Program-made: the position numbers and the translations under genes
Shown: piece after piece, positions 52,223-59,456 of the stretch
Layout of the letters: each line of letters begins with the position of its first letter
Numbering within the stretch: position 1 is the first letter of the stretch
Assembly (NCBI RefSeq): GCF_003363435.1
Contig: NZ_QRCT01000026.1
Location: 1 to 59,456, forward strand
Length of the DNA stretch: 59,456 nucleotides
Reading direction: 5' to 3'
Source of the DNA: Anaerosacchariphilus polymeriproducens
GTDB lineage: Bacteria; Bacillota; Clostridia; Lachnospirales; Lachnospiraceae
The notes under the pieces: generated by a model
The model's database searches: none
What the model saw: only the letters and a program-made list of their open reading frames with translations
What the model was told of the DNA's origin: nothing

Positions 52223-52280
52223 GTCGACAACTATTTGACTTTTTCCCTAAAATCCACAAATTTTGACTCCAATTGTCGAA
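52223..52280. promoter_or_regulatory. pair of Spo0A-box-like sites
   Basis: TGTCGAA lies at 52274-52280 on the plus strand, the exact Spo0A box core. A second, TGTCGAC, is at 52223-52229 on the minus strand (one mismatch). Their centres are 51 bp apart, about five helical turns, and they lie 20-70 bp upstream of the -35 of the next gene. Spo0A control is an inference. Confidence 0.45.
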
Positions 52281-52299
52281 ATAATGCAATTATTTTTAA

Positions 52300-52328
52300 T
52301 TGTCCTTTTCCAATGATAATGCTATAAT
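52300..52328 (+). promoter_or_regulatory. promoter of the 53-aa protein gene
   Basis: TTGTCC (52300-52305) and TATAAT (52323-52328) are 17 bp apart; TGC precedes the -10 as an extended element. The ribosome site GGAGGGG follows. Confidence 0.65.
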
Positions 52329-52359
52329 TTTCTTATTATAAGTAATAGGAGGGGAATGC

Positions 52360-52521
52360 ATGCTTCATAGGCGTTATAAAGATGAAATTTCTCATCTAAA
52401 AAACGAGAATAAACAACTTCAGCACGAACTAGAAACCTTATATTCAACGCTTGCCCAGTTGAATACTACAATGGAACGCATGATTGACTATCTGTTGCTT
52501 CCCGAAAACAATAAATCATAG
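52360..52521 (+). CDS. small coiled-coil protein (53 aa)
   Basis: Starts with ATG five bases after GGAGGGG and reads MLHRRYKDEISHLKNENKQL and on to a TAG at 52521. Residues 5-48 form a continuous heptad-like coiled coil (Ile, Leu, Leu, Leu at a/d positions) ending in YLLLP. No membrane segment or Cys. Strong promoter and ribosome site and Spo0A-box-like sites support a real gene. The type of protein is unknown to me; it may dimerise and bind a larger partner. Confidence 0.7.
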   Translation: MLHRRYKDEISHLKNENKQLQHELETLYSTLAQLNTTMERMIDYLLLPENNKS

Positions 52522-52546
52522 GCGCGCATTATTGTTTTGTGAAGCC

Positions 52547-52580
52547 ACAGGGAGTTATGCCCCTTGCCATAACACCCTGT
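52547..52580. terminator. convergent hairpin between the 53-aa gene and trpA
   Basis: A 6-bp then 6-bp stem with one A-A mismatch (52547-52559 with 52568-52580), loop GCCCCTTGC-like. The plus-side sequence after it is T-rich. It probably ends the small gene and perhaps the trp operon. Confidence 0.55.
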
Positions 52581-52604
52581 CAAATTTATCTATCTTATTA
52601 CTTT

Positions 52605-53378
52605 TTATTTTTTAATTGCATCCTTCATAGCACGAACATATTCATAAATTTGGTGGCCCGCTTCTTCTTTATATTCTTGAATTATCTTTACAATTGCACT
52701 ACCTACAATAATACCATCTGCCATTTGCCCTATTTCCTTCGCCTGTTGCGGTGTACTAATCCCAAAACCTATTGCACATGGTATATTCGTAGTTTCTTTA
52801 ATAACCTTAAGGATTGATTTTAAATCTGTATTGATTTCTTTTCTGACCCCGCTCACTCCCATGGATGAGACCACATATAAAAATCCCTCCGCATTTTCTG
52901 CAATGGTCCGAATTCGTTGTTCTGAAGTAGGTGCAATCAATGAAATTGTTTTCACTCCATATCTGGATGCTGTTTCTGCTAACTCATCTTTTTCTTCATA
53001 AGGCATATCTGGAATAATTATTCCGTCTATTCCTACCTCTTCACATTTTTTAAAAAACTTTTCATATCCATAATAAAAAACTGGATTAGCATATGTCATT
53101 AATGCAAGAGGAATTTGCGTTTTGGTCCTGACAGACTTAACCATATCAAATATTTTATCGACTGTTGTCCCCACAGACAATGCTCTAATATTTGCCTCTT
53201 GAATCACATCCCCTTCGGCTACCGGATCTGAGAACGGTATCCCGATTTCTATCAAATCAGCACCTGCTCTCTCCATTTTCAAAATAAATTCCTCTGTCTT
53301 CTCTAAATTAGGATCTCCAGCTGTCAAAAACCCAATAAAACTCTTACCATTTTCAAATGCCTTTTCTATTCTATTCAA
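52605..53378 (-). CDS. trpA: tryptophan synthase alpha subunit
   Basis: A 257-aa TIM-barrel lyase that cleaves indole-3-glycerol phosphate. '[10 protein letters not shown]', the catalytic Glu in '[21 protein letters not shown]', and '[13 protein letters not shown]' are present. Start is TTG (MNRIEKAF) placed after AAGGAG; the TTG directly before it is also possible. It overlaps the last codons of trpB, so translation is coupled. It is the last gene of the operon. Complete and normal length. Confidence 0.94.
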   Translation of the reverse strand: MNRIEKAFENGKSFIGFLTAGDPNLEKTEEFILKMERAGADLIEIGIPFSDPVAEGDVIQEANIRALSVGTTVDKIFDMVKSVRTKTQIPLALMTYANPVFYYGYEKFFKKCEEVGIDGIIIPDMPYEEKDELAETASRYGVKTISLIAPTSEQRIRTIAENAEGFLYVVSSMGVSGVRKEINTDLKSILKVIKETTNIPCAIGFGISTPQQAKEIGQMADGIIVGSAIVKIIQEYKEEAGHQIYEYVRAMKDAIKK

Positions 53379-54555
53379 CAATATCAACTCCTTTATATCG
53401 TGCAATCGCAGCAACATCCTTATCTCCTCGACCTGAAACACACACAATTATTATTTGATTATTATTCATACTCGGTGCTATTTTCCTTACGTGAGCAATT
53501 GCATGAGCACTTTCAATCGCACAAATAATCCCTTCTGTTCTCGCAATATATTCAAATGCATCTACTGCTTCTTCATCTGTTACGGGTACATATTCCGCTC
53601 TTTTTGTATCATGCAGATATGCATGTTCCGGTCCGATGCCCGGATAGTCTAAACCTGCTGAAATAGAATAGACCGGTGAAATCTGTCCATAATCATCCTG
53701 GCAGAAATAAGACTTCATCCCATGAAAAATACCAACACTTCCTTTGCTTATCGTAGCTGCATGTTTCTGTGTATGGACTCCATGACCAGCTGCTTCACAA
53801 CCAATTAAACGTACCTCTTGATCCGGTATGAAATTGTAAAATGCACCCATCGCATTACTTCCCCCGCCTACACATGCTACTACAGCATCAGGAAGTTTTC
53901 CTTCATATTCTAGTATCTGCTGCCTTGCTTCCTTGCTAATCACACTTTGAAAATCTCTTACAATCATAGGGAAAGGGTGAGGCCCCATAACAGAACCTAG
54001 AATATATAAAGTATCATCTACTCTGGAAGCCCATTCTCGCATCGTTTCATTCACTGCATCCTTGAGAGTCATGGTACCACTGGTGACCGGATGGACTTTA
54101 GCACCAAGCAGTTCCATTCGATATACATTTAAAGCCTGACGATCTGTATCCTCTTTTCCCATAAATATCTCACATTCAAGTCCTAAAAGTGCTGCAGCCG
54201 TAGCCGTAGCTACTCCGTGTTGACCGGCTCCTGTCTCTGCAATTACACGAGTTTTTCCCATTTTTTTAGCCAGTAGTACCTGCCCTAATACATTATTGAT
54301 TTTGTGGGAACCTGTATGGTTCAAATCTTCTCTTTTTAAATATATCTTTGCTCCACCTAAATCTTTTGTCATTTTTTCTGCATAATATAATATAGATGGT
54401 CTTCCTGCATAATTTTTTAACAAATTATCCAATTCATTCATAAATGCAGGATCTTTTTTATAAGTTTCATAACATTCTTCTAAATACTGAATCTCATTCA
54501 TTAAAGTTTCGGGTATATACTGTCCTCCGTAAATCCCATATCTTCCTTTAGACAT
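53371..54555 (-). CDS. trpB: tryptophan synthase beta subunit
   Basis: A 394-aa PLP enzyme that joins indole and serine. The PLP Lys is in [13 protein letters not shown], '[17 protein letters not shown]' is the Glu-containing active-site segment, and 'GGGSNAMG' is the phosphate loop. It overlaps trpF upstream by eight bases and trpA downstream. Length is normal for the TrpB1 type. Confidence 0.97.
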   Translation of the reverse strand: MSKGRYGIYGGQYIPETLMNEIQYLEECYETYKKDPAFMNELDNLLKNYAGRPSILYYAEKMTKDLGGAKIYLKREDLNHTGSHKINNVLGQVLLAKKMGKTRVIAETGAGQHGVATATAAALLGLECEIFMGKEDTDRQALNVYRMELLGAKVHPVTSGTMTLKDAVNETMREWASRVDDTLYILGSVMGPHPFPMIVRDFQSVISKEARQQILEYEGKLPDAVVACVGGGSNAMGAFYNFIPDQEVRLIGCEAAGHGVHTQKHAATISKGSVGIFHGMKSYFCQDDYGQISPVYSISAGLDYPGIGPEHAYLHDTKRAEYVPVTDEEAVDAFEYIARTEGIICAIESAHAIAHVRKIAPSMNNNQIIIVCVSGRGDKDVAAIARYKGVDIVE

Positions 54556-55153
54556 TTTGAATCCTCCTTATGATTTGTTCTATCTTGTTTTTGTCTTTTA
54601 CTCCGTTGGTCTCTACTCCACTGCTGATATCAACTGCAAAAGGTCCTAATTCATTTATTCCTCTTTCAACATTATCAATATTCATCCCGCCTGCCAGGAA
54701 AAATGGTTTCGCTATTTTTATTCCAGACGCCAAGGTCCAATCAAATACCTTTCCGGTTCCACCTTCTCCCTGGTCTAATAAAAGAAAATCTACAGGCAGT
54801 TTCTGTGCTTCGATAATATCAACTGCATTTGTAACTTTTACTGCTTTAATAATTGGAACACTAGTTTTACTTTTTAATGTTTGAATATAACATTCATCTT
54901 CCTGTCCATGAAGTTGGACAACAGAAATGATGTTTTCATTTATAAGGTCAACAATATTCTCTACCTTTTCATTCACAAATACACCTACAGATATGATCTT
55001 ATGATCTAACAAAGCCCTTAATTTTCCTGCCTGTTCTTTTGTGACCTGACGTCTGCTTTTGGCAAATACAAATCCTATATAGTCGGGTTTTGCTTCATTT
55101 ACAAACTCTATATCGCAGCTTTGAAAAAGTCCGCAAATTTTTATTTTTGTCAT
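54548..55153 (-). CDS. trpF: phosphoribosylanthranilate isomerase
   Basis: A 201-aa TIM barrel. The catalytic Cys is in KICGLFQ near the N-terminus and the catalytic Asp in 'VQLHGQED' or '[15 protein letters not shown]' blocks. It overlaps trpC by the ATGA stop/start and trpB by eight bases. Length is standard and all key regions are present. Confidence 0.96.
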   Translation of the reverse strand: MTKIKICGLFQSCDIEFVNEAKPDYIGFVFAKSRRQVTKEQAGKLRALLDHKIISVGVFVNEKVENIVDLINENIISVVQLHGQEDECYIQTLKSKTSVPIIKAVKVTNAVDIIEAQKLPVDFLLLDQGEGGTGKVFDWTLASGIKIAKPFFLAGGMNIDNVERGINELGPFAVDISSGVETNGVKDKNKIEQIIRRIQNV

Positions 55154-55935
55154 CCTTTGATTCCTTTCAACTGATCTAAGACTTCCTTTTTATTCTCACT
55201 ACGCATAAGAGTTTCTCCTATCAATACAGCATCAACACGATTTTCTCTTAATACTTGGATATCTTCTGCCGTTTTAATCCCACTTTCTGAGACATAGATT
55301 ACATTATTAGGTATATTTTTTCTAAGTTTTATACTGTTTTGAACATCTACTTTAAACGTTTTCAAATCCCGGTTGTTTACACCAATAATCCTTGCACCTG
55401 CTTCTAAAGCACTCTGAACCTCATGCTGGGTATGTGCTTCTACTAATGCTGATAATCCAAGGCAGTGAGCAATATTAATATATTCCTTTAACGTCCTTGT
55501 GTCTAAAAGAGCACATATTAACAGGATCGCTGACGCTCCTAAAACTTTTGCCTCATAAATCTGGTAAGAATCAATCGTAAAATCTTTGCGCAAAACTGGA
55601 ACTCGAACCTCGTTTGCTATCTTTTGTAAAAACTCGTCTTTTCCTAAAAAATATTCCGGCTCTGTTAGTACAGAAATGGCTGCAGCCCCTGCTTTTTCAT
55701 AATCTAACGCAATATTTAAATATGGGAAATCTTCTGCTATAATACCTTTTGATGGAGAGGCTCTTTTCACTTCACATATAAAAGCAATCTCTTTTCCTTT
55801 TAAGGCTTTTTCAAACGGAAATCCTGTATCTGCGCTAATTTGAATCGCATCATTCTTAACTGTCTGCAAAGGCTTTCTCTTTTTTGTATTTTCAACTGCT
55901 ATTCTTCTTTTGTCTGCAATTTCTTTTAAAATCAT
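55150..55935 (-). CDS. trpC: indole-3-glycerol phosphate synthase
   Basis: A 261-aa TIM barrel. The conserved 'FICEVKRASPSKG' start of the active site, 'EPEYFLGKDEFLQKI', 'VLRKDFTIDSYQIYEA' and 'VGVNNRDLKTF' are present. It closes the ring to make indole-glycerol phosphate. It is 11 bp after trpD and overlaps trpF. Confidence 0.97.
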   Translation of the reverse strand: MILKEIADKRRIAVENTKKRKPLQTVKNDAIQISADTGFPFEKALKGKEIAFICEVKRASPSKGIIAEDFPYLNIALDYEKAGAAAISVLTEPEYFLGKDEFLQKIANEVRVPVLRKDFTIDSYQIYEAKVLGASAILLICALLDTRTLKEYINIAHCLGLSALVEAHTQHEVQSALEAGARIIGVNNRDLKTFKVDVQNSIKLRKNIPNNVIYVSESGIKTAEDIQVLRENRVDAVLIGETLMRSENKKEVLDQLKGIKG

Positions 55936-55946
55936 AATTTTCTCAC

Positions 55947-56957
55947 CTACTTTTCATTGGTGTACTGTATAAATTTTTCTAATTGTTCCATTGCTTTGCC
56001 ACTATCAATTACTTCTTCTACTTTTTTTACCGCTTCTTTCATACTCAATGACTGATCTGCTATATAAAGAGCGGCTGCAGAATTAAGAACTACTGCATCT
56101 CTCTTAGGTCCTTTTTCACCTTTCAAAATTGCTCTGGCAATACTTGCATTTTCTTCAGGTGTTCCTCCGACCAAATCTTCTTTTTTGCATCTTGTTAATC
56201 CCAAGTCTTCCGGTGTCAAAACATAAGACTTAAACTCTCCATTTCTTATTTCACAAACAGACGTTGGTGCACTTAATGATATTTCATCTAAACCATCCTG
56301 CCCAAATACTACCATTGCATTTTTCACACCAAGGTTATATAAGACTTTAGCAAGAGGCTCAATCAATTCTTCTTCATAAACACCCATAAGCTGCATCTTC
56401 GCGCCTGCTGGATTTGCAAGCGGACCTAAAATATTAAATACGGTACGGATTCCTAATTCTTTGCGAACAGGAGCTACGTACTTCATTGCAATATGATAGT
56501 TCTGCGCAAATAAAAAGCAGATACCTATTTCATTTAACATCCTGGCACTTTTTTCGGGTGAAATTGTAATATTTATCCCTAAAGCTTCTAATACATCAGC
56601 CGCTCCACATTTACTGGAAGCTGCACGGTTCCCGTGTTTTGCCACAGGTACTCCGGCTGCTGAAACTAAAATGGATGATATGGTAGAAATGTTGAACGAA
56701 TTTGATTTATCTCCGCCGGTTCCAACAATTTCTAATACGTCAAGGTCATGTAACAATTTGATACAGTGCTTCCTCATCCCTTCAGCCGAACCGGTAATCT
56801 CATCAATTGTTTCCCCTTTCATACTAAGGGCTGTCAAAAATGCACTCATTTGAATCTGGCTTGCATCACCACTCATGATTTCATCCATTACTTGTTCTGC
56901 CATTTGGTATGTTAAATTTTCTTTGTTCGTTAATTTGATGATTGCTTCTCTAATCAT
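55947..56957 (-). CDS. trpD: anthranilate phosphoribosyltransferase
   Basis: A 336-aa transferase. It has the PRPP-binding [14 protein letters not shown] near residue 80, the '[21 protein letters not shown]' block and 'GPLANPAGA'. It joins anthranilate to phosphoribosyl pyrophosphate. Ribosome site GAGGTGATAAT precedes the ATG, four bases after trpG. Confidence 0.97.
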   Translation of the reverse strand: MIREAIIKLTNKENLTYQMAEQVMDEIMSGDASQIQMSAFLTALSMKGETIDEITGSAEGMRKHCIKLLHDLDVLEIVGTGGDKSNSFNISTISSILVSAAGVPVAKHGNRAASSKCGAADVLEALGINITISPEKSARMLNEIGICFLFAQNYHIAMKYVAPVRKELGIRTVFNILGPLANPAGAKMQLMGVYEEELIEPLAKVLYNLGVKNAMVVFGQDGLDEISLSAPTSVCEIRNGEFKSYVLTPEDLGLTRCKKEDLVGGTPEENASIARAILKGEKGPKRDAVVLNSAAALYIADQSLSMKEAVKKVEEVIDSGKAMEQLEKFIQYTNEK

Positions 56958-56961
56958 ATTA

Positions 56962-57525
56962 TCACCTCATAAAATTTCTAATTATTTCTTTCCCTTGTGG
57001 TGTCAAAATAGACTCTGGATGAAACTGTAGTCCATAGGTAGAATGTACTTTATGCTGAATCGCCATAATTTCACCAGAAGCAGTTTTAGCAGTTACGTTC
57101 AATTCATTGGGTAATGTACGTTCATCAGCTGCCAAAGAATGATATCGCGCTACACTAATTTGTTTTTTCATACCCTGGAATAATGGAGATTCTGATATAA
57201 TCTCAACTTCAGATTGTTTTCCATGCATTAACTTCTGAGCATATGTTACAACTCCTGAAAACGCTTCATAAATTACTTGATGTCCAAGGCACACTCCCAA
57301 AATCGGAATTTTTCCACTGAAATGTTTCACCACATCGATACAAATCCCTGCATCTTTTGGCTTCCCGGGTCCAGGAGAAATAATGATAGAACTTGGATTT
57401 AAATGTTCAATTTCTTCTATTGTCAACTCATCATTTCTTATTACCTTTATATCAGGATCAAGCTCTCCAACGAGCTGATACAGATTATAGGAAAAGCTAT
57501 CGTAATTATCAATCAATAATACCAT
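56962..57525 (-). CDS. trpG: anthranilate synthase component II (glutamine amidotransferase)
   Basis: A 187-aa class I amidotransferase that feeds ammonia to TrpE. The nucleophile Cys79 is in GVCLGHQ, and the His/Glu pair in QFHPESI. It overlaps trpE by one base (TAATG). It could also serve aminodeoxychorismate synthesis, as in many Firmicutes. No pabB gene is seen here. Confidence 0.96.
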   Translation of the reverse strand: MVLLIDNYDSFSYNLYQLVGELDPDIKVIRNDELTIEEIEHLNPSSIIISPGPGKPKDAGICIDVVKHFSGKIPILGVCLGHQVIYEAFSGVVTYAQKLMHGKQSEVEIISESPLFQGMKKQISVARYHSLAADERTLPNELNVTAKTASGEIMAIQHKVHSTYGLQFHPESILTPQGKEIIRNFMR

Positions 57526-59000
57526 TACACAATTCCCTCCCTTGCTATTTCTATAGCATTCAAAACTGCTTTTGCTTTATTTAAGCACTCTTCATATTCC
57601 CTTTCCGGAACACTGTCTGCTACGATTCCTGCACCTGAACGAATGAATACTTTGCCATTCTTCTTAAATGCTAACCGGATTGCGATACATGTATCTAAAT
57701 TACCGGTGAAATCAATATATCCGATTGCCCCTCCATAAATGCCACGTTTGTTATTCTCCAACTTATTAATAATCTCACAAGCTTTTATTTTCGGTGCTCC
57801 CGATAAAGTACCTGCAGGAAGTACGGCTTCAACTGCATCTGCTGCATCTTTATCTTTACGAATCTTACCCGATACCGTGGAACCAATGTGCATTACATGG
57901 GAAAAAAACTCTACTGACATATATTTATCAACACCTACGGTATTGAATTCACTGATTTTCCCCAAATCATTTCTCCCCAAATCTACCAGCATATTATGTT
58001 CAGCTAATTCTTTTTCATCTGCTAATAACTCATTTTTCAGTTCTTGATCCTGCTTTTCATTACTACCTCTTGGCCTTGTTCCTGCAAGTGGAAATGAATG
58101 AACAATACCATCTTTTAACTTAACAAGTGTCTCAGGTGATGCTCCTGCAATCTCCAATTCATTACTGGAAAAATAAAACATATACGGAGATGGATTCGTT
58201 GTCCTTAAAACTCTATAAACATCTAATAGGCTTCCTTCGAAATCAGCATCAAACCGGTTTGATAAAACAACTTGAAAAATATCGCCTTCGTAAATATGCT
58301 TTTTCGCTTTTTCTACCATTCGGCAATACTCCTCTTTGCGAAATAAATGACGTAATTCTGATTTTAACTCAGGTATTTGATCTTCCTGCTTCTCACCATG
58401 TTGAATAAGTGTAATCATTTCTTTTAATGCATCAATTGCTTTTGAATATTCCGTATCAATTTGCTCTAATTTTACATTTACAATTAAAATTATCTTTTGT
58501 TTTAAATGATCAAATGCAATTACTTTATCAAATAACATCAAATCAACATCTTTAAAATTTTCTTCATCTTTTGCATCAAGATTTAATGAGGGTTCTGCGT
58601 ATTTGATATAGTCATATGCAAAGTACCCGACCAAACCTCCTGTAAACGGGGGAAGTTCTTCCATTTTGGGGCTTTTATGTTCTTGAATAATTTCTCGAAT
58701 ATATTGACCGGGGTTATCGGTCTCAATTGTTGTACTCTTATCTCTTTTCATATTCAGCACTCCATTTAAACAGGTCAGTTCAAGAGATGGATTATAACCT
58801 AAAAAAGTATATCTTCCTCTGTTTTTATTGTCTTCAACACTTTCTAACATATAAGTATTTTGACTTACCTTTTTCAAAATTTTCAGGACCTCAATTGGTG
58901 TTTTTGTGTCTGCGAACATTTCACAACTGACTGGTACTACTTTATACTGTTTTTCTTTCGCTATTGCTTTTACTTTTTCCAATGATGGATAAAAATTCAT
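57525..59000 (-). CDS. trpE: anthranilate synthase component I
   Basis: A 491-aa chorismate-binding enzyme. An N-terminal 'YMLESVEDNKNRGRYTFLG' segment carries the LES-type site that gives feedback inhibition by Trp, and the C-terminal catalytic part has 'PLAGTRPRG', 'LVDLGRNDLG' and 'VLPAGTLSGAPKIKACE'. It starts 14 bases after AAGGAGG-like AGGAGG, and is the first gene of the operon, just after the T-box leader. Confidence 0.97.
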   Translation of the reverse strand: MNFYPSLEKVKAIAKEKQYKVVPVSCEMFADTKTPIEVLKILKKVSQNTYMLESVEDNKNRGRYTFLGYNPSLELTCLNGVLNMKRDKSTTIETDNPGQYIREIIQEHKSPKMEELPPFTGGLVGYFAYDYIKYAEPSLNLDAKDEENFKDVDLMLFDKVIAFDHLKQKIILIVNVKLEQIDTEYSKAIDALKEMITLIQHGEKQEDQIPELKSELRHLFRKEEYCRMVEKAKKHIYEGDIFQVVLSNRFDADFEGSLLDVYRVLRTTNPSPYMFYFSSNELEIAGASPETLVKLKDGIVHSFPLAGTRPRGSNEKQDQELKNELLADEKELAEHNMLVDLGRNDLGKISEFNTVGVDKYMSVEFFSHVMHIGSTVSGKIRKDKDAADAVEAVLPAGTLSGAPKIKACEIINKLENNKRGIYGGAIGYIDFTGNLDTCIAIRLAFKKNGKVFIRSGAGIVADSVPEREYEECLNKAKAVLNAIEIAREGIV

Positions 59001-59062
59001 GTTTTGACCTCCTTATAACATTTATTATTACCAATTACTTGTCATGAAGGCTTTTTAAATAC

Positions 59063-59378
59063 AAAAAAACCCGCCCATGACAAACTAATATTTGTCAAGG
59101 ACGAGTGATTAATCAATTTTAAATAAATAGATAAAATCTACCCGCGGTACCACCTTGCTTCATGGAAAACCACGCACTTATCAGAATACTATCATATTCC
59201 CGGCAACTAACGTATGCCCACACGTTACAGAATACTCAGCAAATACTGCCTTTGACTGTACCCTCAGCGGTCCATTTAACAAGCTGCGTTCTGCCTGTTC
59301 TCAGCAACCAGGCTCTCTGTAAGTGCACGATTCGTTTTTATCTCCGCTTCAACGGTTTTATTTTTTTATTAAATTAAA
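59063..59378 (-). promoter_or_regulatory. T-box riboswitch (tRNA-Trp-sensing) upstream of trpE
   Basis: The antiterminator core AAGGTGGTACCGCGG is at 59142-59156 and the specifier TGG codon (59272-59274, in a loop reading AAATGGACC) matches Trp. Stem I begins near 59360. The terminator stem pairs 59070-59084 with 59091-59105 and ends in a run of U's. Uncharged tRNA-Trp would favour the antiterminator and turn on all seven genes. Confidence 0.95.
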
Positions 59379-59381
59379 GAT

Positions 59382-59410
59382 ATCATAAACCTAATTTATT
59401 ATATTGTCAA
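59382..59410 (-). promoter_or_regulatory. promoter of the trp operon
   Basis: TTGACA (59405-59410) and TATGAT (59382-59387) are 17 bp apart on the minus strand, just before the T-box stem I. Confidence 0.85.
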
Positions 59411-59456
59411 GAAAAAAATTGGTTCCTTATTTTTATATGTACCCCATTTTTGATAA

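Overview
The window reads as chromosome of a low-GC, endospore-forming anaerobic Firmicute, most likely a Lachnospiraceae or related Clostridia member. Support comes from the AT-rich sequence, strong AGGAGG ribosome sites, GTG and TTG starts, a T-box leader, and sporulation genes: spoIIID, spoIIR, a gerA-gerB-gerC germinant-receptor operon, a SipL-like SPOCS/LysM coat protein and veg. No rRNA, tRNA or CRISPR array was seen.

Layout. 1-4130 is one end of an integrative, mobilisable element lying against the 3' end of guaA. It has an XRE repressor, a divergent small HTH protein, a replication-initiator-like protein, a tyrosine integrase, a MobC-like protein, a small ribbon-helix-helix-like protein and a candidate oriT; the relaxase and the other end must lie left of the window. 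4133-7571 holds guaA, a MATE exporter and spoIIID. 7686-10993 is the most unusual locus: a radical-SAM/SPASM peptide maturase and a subtilisin-like protease fused to a P-loop-like domain. The region upstream of them carries a strong Shine-Dalgarno in front of a six-codon frame, a shifted Cys-containing frame, and a 16-bp perfect inverted repeat that bridges the maturase promoter.

11113-20592 has a YgjP metallopeptidase, an SPFH/zinc-ribbon pair resembling B. subtilis YdjI/YdjG, a small sulfite-reductase-like protein, a glycosyltransferase, an NlpC/P60 wall hydrolase, a WYL regulator, a lone prepilin peptidase and two small proteins. 20826-24931 is a 202-nt hairpin followed by an ABC export operon with its own lipoprotein and small secreted protein. 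25101-33563 is largely housekeeping: 5'-nucleotidase, tcdA, asnA, asnS, a lipoprotein trigger-factor-like foldase and galU. 33565-47148 mixes wall synthesis (murI, murF, ddl), sporulation and germination, ispE, a GntR regulator, plsC and a possible sigma-D-dependent protein. 47371-51992 has two tandem Big2-repeat surface proteins and an O-antigen-ligase-like protein. A 53-aa coiled-coil protein with Spo0A-box-like sites follows. The window ends with the complete trpEGDCFBA operon and its Trp-specific T-box leader.

Functions were assigned by recognising motifs and family resemblance by eye; no database search was run. Start codons were moved where a ribosome site clearly pointed to a downstream codon.
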